Below the pieces are notes generated by a model, which was given only the letters and a program-made list of their open reading frames with translations, ran no database searches and was not told the origin of the DNA. From assembly GCA_963781785.1 (NCBI GenBank), contig CAWAHD010000005.1, positions 3,596,001-3,660,000 on the forward strand: a stretch of DNA of 64,000 nt, read 5' to 3'. Below, in pieces: positions 57,867 to 64,000 of this stretch (positions are counted from its first letter, which is position 1; every line of letters begins with the position of its first letter). Origin of the DNA: CAWAHD01 sp963781785. GTDB taxonomy: Bacteria > Planctomycetota > Planctomycetia > Isosphaerales > Isosphaeraceae. The position numbers and the translations under genes were made by a program.

Positions 57867-59153
57867 GTGCAGGAGGCTACCCGCGTTCTTGGTTTCTCTC
57901 GCTCGGGGATATCGGTGATGTGGGGCTTCGCCTGGCAAAACCTGATCACGCGGCCATCGCGCACGGTCTTGGCTGTCGTCGGCTTGACGATCCCGATCCT
58001 CGCATTCCTGGGGTTGTTCAGTATTTCCCGGGGGATCCGCGAGCTGGTGGGTGGCACGCTGGCCAGGATGGAGGGGGTTCTGGTCCTGCGCGAAAACTCG
58101 CTGGGCCCGGCGTTCAGCGACCTGGCCCCGGATCTGGCCAACGACCTCAAGAGGATTCCGGGCGTGCGTGTCGTCGCGCCCCAGGTCTGGAAGTTCGCCC
58201 CGTCCATCGACGGCAGAGGCGGTCCTGGAGCCACGGCAATTGGTCTTTTGACCCGGTCGCGCGAATCGCCGATGAAAAACCTCGCCAAGATGGTCGTGAT
58301 CAGCGGCCAAGATCTCCCCGAGAACTTGAAACTCAAGAGCACGGTGTTCGCGACATCGATCTTGCCCAAGGAACGTGGTGGAGGACGATTCCTTGACCTG
58401 AGCGACATCGGCAAGCGCAACGTCGTGATCAGCACGACGATCGCCCGAGACTACCCGAGCACCGACGGTACACCCAAGCGGGTCGGCCAGACGATCCGGA
58501 TCGGCAGGGACGACTTTACCATCGTTGGCCTCTATGAAACGGGCTCTCTCGCCACCGATGTGACCATAGTCATGGAGATCGGCGTGGCGCGGCGGCTGCT
58601 CGGGCTGCCAGACCAGGCCGTCTCAGCATTCGCCGTGGAGCCGTACCAGAGCGCCGACTTCGAGGCGATCTCGCATCGGATCGAGGCCGCCCTGCCGGGG
58701 GTGACCGCCGAGCGCATCAGCCAGTTCAGCCTTGCGGTCAGCGGGATCATGGAGAAGCTCGATGTCTTCCTGTTTGCGGCGATCAGCCTGGCCCTTCTGG
58801 TCGGCGGCGTGGGAATCGCCAATACGATGCTGATGAGCACCTACGAGCGCTTTGTCGAATTCGGTGTGTTGCGCGGCAATGGTTGGACCAGGAGGAACAT
58901 CCTCATCCTGATCGTGACCGAGAGCGGGCTGCTCGGCCTGCTATCGGGCGCGCTCGCTGCCGCGGTCGCGGTCGCCGCGGTGCTCATAGCGAACCGCTTC
59001 CTGGCCGGCTTCCAAGTCGAACTGAGGCCCTCGCTGGTCATGGTCAGCCTGGCCGGCGCGGTGTCAGTCGCGGTCCTTTCCGGACTCTACCCCGCCTGGA
59101 AAGCCTCGACGATGACGCCGATGGACGCCATCCGCCACGCCGGGAGTACGTAA
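57867..59153 (+). CDS. MacB/FtsX-type ABC transporter permease
   Basis: The 428-residue protein has a transmembrane helix (RTVLAVVGLTIPILAFLGLF), a large extracytoplasmic domain (about 60-280) and three C-terminal helices of the FtsX domain (VFLFAAISLALLVGGVGIANTM, LLGLLSGALAAAVAVAAVL, LAGAVSVAVLSGLYPAWKAS). Such permeases mechanotransmit ATPase cycles to the periplasm. Start GTG 57867 has AAAGGA upstream; ATG 57918 is an alternative. It lies 54 bp after the YhhJ-like gene and three bases before its ATPase. Confidence 0.88.
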   Translation: MQEATRVLGFSRSGISVMWGFAWQNLITRPSRTVLAVVGLTIPILAFLGLFSISRGIRELVGGTLARMEGVLVLRENSLGPAFSDLAPDLANDLKRIPGVRVVAPQVWKFAPSIDGRGGPGATAIGLLTRSRESPMKNLAKMVVISGQDLPENLKLKSTVFATSILPKERGGGRFLDLSDIGKRNVVISTTIARDYPSTDGTPKRVGQTIRIGRDDFTIVGLYETGSLATDVTIVMEIGVARRLLGLPDQAVSAFAVEPYQSADFEAISHRIEAALPGVTAERISQFSLAVSGIMEKLDVFLFAAISLALLVGGVGIANTMLMSTYERFVEFGVLRGNGWTRRNILILIVTESGLLGLLSGALAAAVAVAAVLIANRFLAGFQVELRPSLVMVSLAGAVSVAVLSGLYPAWKASTMTPMDAIRHAGST

Positions 59154-59156
59154 CGT

Positions 59157-59879
59157 ATGCAGTGTCTCCACACAGCACGAGAGCGATCTGGAATCGAGGT
59201 CAGCGACGTCCGCAAGTCGTTTGTCACCGGCGACGTAACGGTCGAGGCCCTGCGCGGCGTGAGTTTCGGGGTCCCGACTGAGTCATGCACGTTCATCGTC
59301 GGCCCATCAGGCTCCGGTAAGAGCACGCTGCTCTACCTGATGGGTGCGCTCGACCGACCGACGTCGGGCACGATCCGCGTCGAGGACCGGGACATCACCG
59401 CATTGACCGAGTCCGAGCAGGACGGCTACCGCCGAAATCAGGTGGGATTCATCTATCAGTCCTTCAACCTGATCTCCAATCTGTCGTCGGTCGCCAACGT
59501 GCTCGTCCCTTATATACCACTCGGAGTGACGCCCGATCTGAGGGCGAAGGCCGAAGAGCTCTTGAGGCAGGTCGGGATGGGCGACCGCTTGAAACACCGC
59601 CCGGACCAGCTCTCAGGGGGACAGCAGCAGCGCGTGGCGGTAGCTCGGGCGCTGATCAAGGATCCGGTGCTGATCCTGGCCGACGAACCAACCGGCAACC
59701 TCGATCGCGCGGGTGGCGACGAGATCATCCGGCTCCTGCGCGATCGGCGGAAGACGTTGGTGATCGTGACCCACGACCGGCGTTTCATCACCTCGAGCGA
59801 CATCGTCCTGGAGATTGAGGACGGCCGCCTCAAGGATGAGCCTCCTCGCCTGCGAGCGCCCGCAACCGCAGCGACATGA
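59157..59879 (+). CDS. LolD/MacB-type ABC transporter ATP-binding protein
   Basis: The 240-residue ATPase has Walker A GPSGSGKST near 47, the Q-loop, signature LSGGQQQRVAVARAL, Walker B LILADEPTGNLD and the switch His in VTHDRRF. The sequence SGTIRVEDRDI, FIYQSFNL is typical of the LolD/MacB/FtsE family. It partners the FtsX-type permease just upstream, forming a second exporter unit in the same strand cluster. Confidence 0.92.
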   Translation: MQCLHTARERSGIEVSDVRKSFVTGDVTVEALRGVSFGVPTESCTFIVGPSGSGKSTLLYLMGALDRPTSGTIRVEDRDITALTESEQDGYRRNQVGFIYQSFNLISNLSSVANVLVPYIPLGVTPDLRAKAEELLRQVGMGDRLKHRPDQLSGGQQQRVAVARALIKDPVLILADEPTGNLDRAGGDEIIRLLRDRRKTLVIVTHDRRFITSSDIVLEIEDGRLKDEPPRLRAPATAAT

Positions 59880-59923
59880 GCCCCGTCGCTCGGCTTGTCC
59901 TCGGGAGATTTTCTTATCGCGAC

Positions 59924-60469
59924 TTAGGGATTCGTTCTACCTGGGGTGTCTAAAGGGTCCGAACACGGGTCGCCTGCCACCGAAAGATGCGCCAGCTTCC
60001 CGGCTGCCTCGGCCTGGTACCCAGTTTCGGTGCGCAGGCGATGGGCGATCAACTCGCTCATGATCGCGAATAACACGGCCGTGGACAGTCCAAAGAACAG
60101 GAGGCCGTTGGTGGCCTCGAGCGGGCCGAGCAACCGCCACCTCTCGGACAGCTTGACGTCGCCGTAACCGAAAGCGGTGAAATTCTGGGCGGAAAGGCAG
60201 AAAGCCATCTCAAAGGTCGAGACCTGCCCGGTCAGAAGAAATGCCACCGCCCATCCGGCGATCTGGGTCAGGTGCGCCACAGCGATGATCGCCGTAACGG
60301 TGGCCATGACAGCGGTGCTCTTCCAGTATCCCAGCTCGGCGGCACCACTTCGGATCAGCCTCACCACCACACGCACTGTGAGTTGCATCGCCGTGCCATA
60401 AACCAGCAGACCGCTGAAAAGCAGGACGGTGGCAACCATGAACTGCATGAGCATTTGCGGGAACTCCAC
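59924..60469 (-). CDS. two-helix ion channel-like protein
   Basis: The 181-residue protein has three hydrophobic helices (MVATVLLFSGLLVYGTAM, STAVMATVTAIIAVAHLTQIAGWAVAF, GLLFFGLSTAVLFAIMSEL) around the filter-like NFTAFGYGDVKLS, close to the TxGYGD of K+ channels. It is probably a small potassium channel with unusual filter spacing. The C-terminus (HRLRTETGYQAEAAGK) is cytoplasmic. It converges on the LolD-type gene. Selectivity is inferred from the GYGD motif only. Confidence 0.75.
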   Translation of the reverse strand: MEFPQMLMQFMVATVLLFSGLLVYGTAMQLTVRVVVRLIRSGAAELGYWKSTAVMATVTAIIAVAHLTQIAGWAVAFLLTGQVSTFEMAFCLSAQNFTAFGYGDVKLSERWRLLGPLEATNGLLFFGLSTAVLFAIMSELIAHRLRTETGYQAEAAGKLAHLSVAGDPCSDPLDTPGRTNP

Positions 60470-61009
60470 TTCGATCAGTCCTCAGTCGCGCCTTGCTCCC
60501 GATGGCACCCCATTATACGTCTCGACGGATTGGGTAGCTTTGGCCAGGCGAATGCCCGTGAACGCGCTGGGCAGACCTGGCCGGCGAGCTCCGGTGCCAG
60601 CTTCGTTTCGACATTCTGTGGTTGCGGGCTACCCAGCAGAGGTGTGCAGGCGCCGAGACGTAATCTTCCGTCGATCCCGTGCAAGAGCTGTCGATTGAAA
60701 TGTGAGGGATGCTAGCCATTTTTCCAGTTGTGCTTCAGTTGGGATTGGGAGAAGTCCGAAGAAACGGGTGATTGTGGGCCACCCCAATCACAGGCGACGG
60801 AGCGCCCCGGGCTCGCTGAAGCCCCATTGGCGACTGAGTCGTCGGGTCGGCGGTCGGGCAAGCCAACGCCTTAAGTCGATTTCGGGAAAGCCCCTCGTGG
60901 CCTTCTCAGTCCGTGCGCGTGAGGTGCACCATGATCGTTGACGGCGTCCGACCAGCGGGCGCCGCCAGGCGCGCTGCCTGGCCGTTAATCGGCAGCCGGG
61001 CCCTGGCGA
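60470..61009. other. intergenic region between channel and lipase-like genes
   Basis: 540 bp with short, overlapping Arg/Ser/Pro-rich open frames on both strands. None resembles a family. The true N-terminus of the lipase-like gene may lie in its last 100 bp, in another frame. Confidence 0.4.
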
Positions 61010-62808
61010 TTGCGAATCACGCTCGCCTCGGTCTTCTCGCTCGGCTGGGTCCGGACACGCGAGGCGACGGTATGCAATGCCGTGCGCGACCTGGGCGATC
61101 GGGTGGCATCCAACCTCGGCGCGAGCGCCCGTGCGAGAGAGGTGCTGTCGCGACACGGACTCCTTCGGGCAGCACTGGTTGGCCCGGCGAGCGCTGCATT
61201 GCGGCTGGAAGCGGCGCTCGCGTCTTGCCCCGAGGGCGAACCCGGCGCCATGCTTGCCCTTGCCGAGCTCTGGTATCGCGCCGCCCTGAGAGAGCCGCAC
61301 CACGACCCGGCGTCAGCCGTTCCCGCCTTGCGCGCGTCAGCCGCTGCCGCGGCGCTCGCGCTGGCCAACCCGGACGCCGGGTGCTGCGATCGCGCCGTGC
61401 TTCTCCATAACGACGCCGTGGCCCGGCTCGTCCGGATCTCGCAGGACGAACGCGTCTGCGGGGGCCGGAACTGGTCGCTGGCGCTGGCCGGGCTCGGGGT
61501 CGTGGTGAAGGCCGGCGACCCGTTCGTTGAGCCAACGCGATTCACGGCGCTCGTGGTGGCCGGCGACGTTAGGGTTTGCGGGGTGCGGCACCGGTTCGGG
61601 AATTGCGGATTGGGCGTTCCGGTCGTCGGCACGCGCTGCGTCGATCGACAACAGCCTATCGAGACGGATGAACAGTTCTTCCCGAGTCGGCTCCGAATCG
61701 CGGCGACCGTGCTGGCCGCGCCCGGCGGTGGGCTGGCAGGCGGGGCATACCGGCTGTCGCCGCTCAGCCTGTTCTTCCACGACCCGTTCCGGGTCGACTC
61801 CACCTTGGCTGGCGGGCGTGCGCTGCCGCTGGCGGCCGACCGCACGACCCAACTGGCGTTGCAGGCGTCGCAGGACCGGCTCCCGGTCCAGGCGATCCGC
61901 GGCGTGATCGCCACGGAATTCGGGCCGGAGATCGAGCCGGGCCTGTTCATGCTCCGTCCTTACGCGCCGGACAAGATCCCGCTGGTGTTCGTTCACGGCC
62001 TCGCCGCCACCCCGGTGGCGTTCTTACAGGCGATCAACGAATTCCAGAACGACCCGGCGCTCTCGACGCGTTACCAGTTCTGGGTCTTCATCTATCCGAC
62101 GGGCCGGCCGATCGTGGACTCGGCCCTGCGGTTGCGAGAGGAGTTGGGCCGGGCCCAGGCGACGTACGGAGGCGATCCGGCCTTTCACCGGATGGTCATC
62201 GTCGGGCATAGCATGGGCGGCATTCTCACCCACATGGTCGTGTCGGATTCCGGCCGGCAGGTCTGGGACAGCGCTCGAGCGTGCCACCCGAGGCGTTACG
62301 TGCCTCGCCCGCAACGCGCGCCGCGGTCGACCAGCTCCTGTTTTTCCACCCGCTGGCGTACGTGCGTCGGGTCATTTTCATCGCCACCCCCCACCGTGGA
62401 AGCCGGCTCGCGAACAACATGGTCGGAGTGTTCTTCGGCGGCCTGGTCCGGCCGTTTGCCGAACAAACCGCGCGCGTTGACGAGCTCAGGGCGCTGAACG
62501 GTCCCGCAGTGATTAGGGATGAGAACTTCCAGGGTCGGTCGCTCAACGCAATCGGCAACCTCCGGGTCGATAGCCCGCTCTTGCAGGCCATCGGCTTGTT
62601 GCCGGTAGCTCCCGGGGTGCCGTACCACACGATCGCCTTCCAATTCGCCGGCCACGCCCCCAATGACCTGCTGGTCCCGCTCTGGAGTGCCCGCCTGGAC
62701 GGGGCCGCGTCGGAGGCCATCTTCCCGGGCTTTCACGGCTCGGAGCAAGGCCCGGCCGCCTTGGGGGAGATGCGCCGCATCCTGCTGGAACACCTGGCCG
62801 GACCCTGA
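61010..62808 (+). pseudogene. lipase/PGAP1-like alpha/beta hydrolase, one frameshift
   Basis: A large N-terminal region (1-300) with Ala-rich helices (AALRASAAAAALALANPDAG) and a beta segment (RFTALVVAGDVRVCGVRHRF) leads to the hydrolase domain: IPLVFVHGLAATP (oxyanion HG), HRMVIVGHSMGGILTHM (nucleophile Ser in GHSMG), then, after a frame change near 62270, VIFIATPHRGSRLAN, LLVPLWSARLDGA and a final His in FPGFHGSEQG. The family, common in planctomycetes, includes PGAP1-like esterases and lipases. The start is a TTG and not certain. Total length is about 600 residues. Confidence 0.75.
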
Positions 62809-63031
62809 ACGACCAGGCCGCCGCCGTCGTGCAAAGCAGCCACTGCGCCGGAGGCACTCACTCTGGGGTGGCCAGGTTCTTCCCGAGATGTCGGCCAGTT
62901 TCATGCCACGCTATTCCGCCTTGAGGCGCACCCAGATCTCGACGAGATGGCCTGAACTCTCACCCCGACTTGAGAGCCTTGTCTACGATCGCGGGTCTTC
63001 ATGGGCTTTCTCATGGTCGTCGAACGGCGTC

Positions 63032-64000
63032 TCAATCGCCGCCTGTCCGCTTGCGGTCCTCGGCAGCATCCGCCTGTTGTCGCAAGGTCTCGAGCGACAG
63101 GCTGCCTGCGAGCCGTACGAGGTCCCCGGCCATTACTTCAAGCTGATCCACCAGCGGCCGGGCCTCATCGAGCTGGCCTCGAACCGCATGATCTTCGAGA
63201 TCTGAAGCCACGCCGCCGGCGTCGTCCGAGAACGCGGCCAGCATTCCAGTCAGCTTGTGAGCAGCCTCGCGCAATCGGGACGAGTCTTGCCGGCACACGG
63301 CATCTTGCACGGCTGCCACTTGAGCCGGCACGCCGGCCTGAAACGCCGCGCAGATCCTGTCCAGGGCTCCGGCATCGCCGCCGCAGACGTCCCAGATAAC
63401 TCCCGGCGCGAGCAGGTTCGCTCCCTCTCGGCCGCTCGGCACACGGGCGCCCACGACCACGTCAATCGCTCTCCACAGGTCGGCCGCTCGGATCGGTTTG
63501 GTCAGGAAATCATCCATGCCGGCAGCCAGGCAACGCTCGCGGTCTTCTTTTCTCGAACGCGCGGTCAAGGCGATGACGGGTAAATGTCGACCCGACGCTC
63601 GCTCTTGATCTCGGATCGCCCTGATGACCTGAAAGCCGTCCAGTTCCGGCATGTGGACGTCCAGGAGCAGCAGATCGAAGATTCGATCTAGCGCCAGGCC
63701 GAGTGCCTTTCGGCCACTGCTCGCCAACCGGGCGGAGTGGCCGCGCCGCAGGAGAAGCTGCTCCACGAGCTGGGCACTAAACTCATCGTCCTCGGCCACC
63801 AGGACGTGCAATGATCCCCCAGCGGGAGCGGGTGCCCGAGTGGTTTCCCGGGCCGGCGCAGGCCGCCCTGCGGAGGGTGCATCGGCCTTGGCGCAGCCCA
63901 TCACGCGGTAGATCGTCTCGAGCAACTCGTCCTGCTGAACCGGCTTGAGCAAGTGGGCGTCGATCCGCAGCTCGCGGAAGCGGGCCAGGTCGCCCGAGAT
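63032..64000 (-). CDS. hybrid sensor kinase C-terminus: receiver, receiver, HPt (5' part outside the window)
   Basis: The frame is open to the right edge. It opens within the end of a first receiver domain (DLARFRELRIDAHLLKPVQQDELLETIYRVM). An Ala/Pro linker follows, then a complete second receiver (HVLVAEDDEFSAQLVEQLLL, phospho-acceptor Asp in DLLLLDVHMPELDG, LTARSRKEDRERCLAAG, DFLTKPI). A C-terminal HPt domain (DRICAAFQAGVPAQVAAVQD, LREAAHKLTGMLAAF with the phospho-His) ends it. The order suggests a phosphorelay kinase of the BarA/ArcB type. The stop is at 63032. Confidence 0.85.
   Translation of the reverse strand: MSGDLARFRELRIDAHLLKPVQQDELLETIYRVMGCAKADAPSAGRPAPARETTRAPAPAGGSLHVLVAEDDEFSAQLVEQLLLRRGHSARLASSGRKALGLALDRIFDLLLLDVHMPELDGFQVIRAIRDQERASGRHLPVIALTARSRKEDRERCLAAGMDDFLTKPIRAADLWRAIDVVVGARVPSGREGANLLAPGVIWDVCGGDAGALDRICAAFQAGVPAQVAAVQDAVCRQDSSRLREAAHKLTGMLAAFSDDAGGVASDLEDHAVRGQLDEARPLVDQLEVMAGDLVRLAGSLSLETLRQQADAAEDRKRTGGD

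Overview
The window looks like one contig of a high-GC planctomycete, probably Isosphaeraceae-like. The reasons are lineage-typical families (a Tat-exported DUF1501 protein, a large secreted WD40 protein, a Gly/Tyr-rich secreted TPR protein, an ECF sigma fragment of planctomycete type), an Lpt pair that implies an outer membrane, and short operons of mixed orientation. The taxonomic call rests on remembered family distributions, not on a search.

Layout. 0-7.3 kb: a glycosyltransferase-like protein, a site-2 protease, an M24-like protein without metal ligands, two tandem alpha/beta hydrolases, an ATC-hydrolase-like protein, a secreted protein and a small unknown. 7.6-11.7 kb: an overlapping Hen1-Pnkp RNA-repair operon. 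12.4-15.4 kb: a sigma-70 factor fused to a domain resembling the N-terminus of large type IIG (Eco57I-like) restriction-methylases, then an ADP-ribosylglycohydrolase. 15.6-24 kb: TPR protein, AarF/UbiB kinase, LptG/LptF permeases, a PLP aminotransferase and a membrane-anchored tyrosine phosphatase, most of them broken by frameshifts. 24.2-31 kb: a lipid-like cluster with two acyl carrier proteins, a ketosynthase, two unrelated acyltransferases and a small-molecule kinase, interrupted by an FAH-family gene and a lipoprotein. 31-43 kb: YmdB phosphoesterase, RNase Y, PrpB, a saccharopine-dehydrogenase-like protein with DUF4166, a Tat-exported protein, YqeY, DUF1501, MmsA and a redoxin. 43-48.5 kb: WD40 protein, IS110 remnant, a 226-bp MITE-like element with perfect inverted ends and 11-bp flanking repeats, the Gly-rich TPR protein and a sigma-factor fragment. 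48.8-52.1 kb: a hypothetical gene, GlgX, and a DUF2090 pseudogene with two in-frame amber codons. 52.4-59.9 kb: a two-part export locus (HlyD, patatin stump, RbbA-type fused ABC protein, permease; then FtsX/MacB-type permease and LolD-type ATPase). 60-64 kb: an ion-channel-like protein, a lipase-like hydrolase and the end of a hybrid histidine kinase.

Sequence quality matters here. At least a dozen genes, including conserved housekeeping ones (aarF, lptF, lptG, rny, glgX), are split by single-base frameshifts although both halves keep full family similarity. The density peaks at 12-24 kb. Uncorrected indel errors explain this better than decay, so I describe such loci as one gene and mark where the frame changes.
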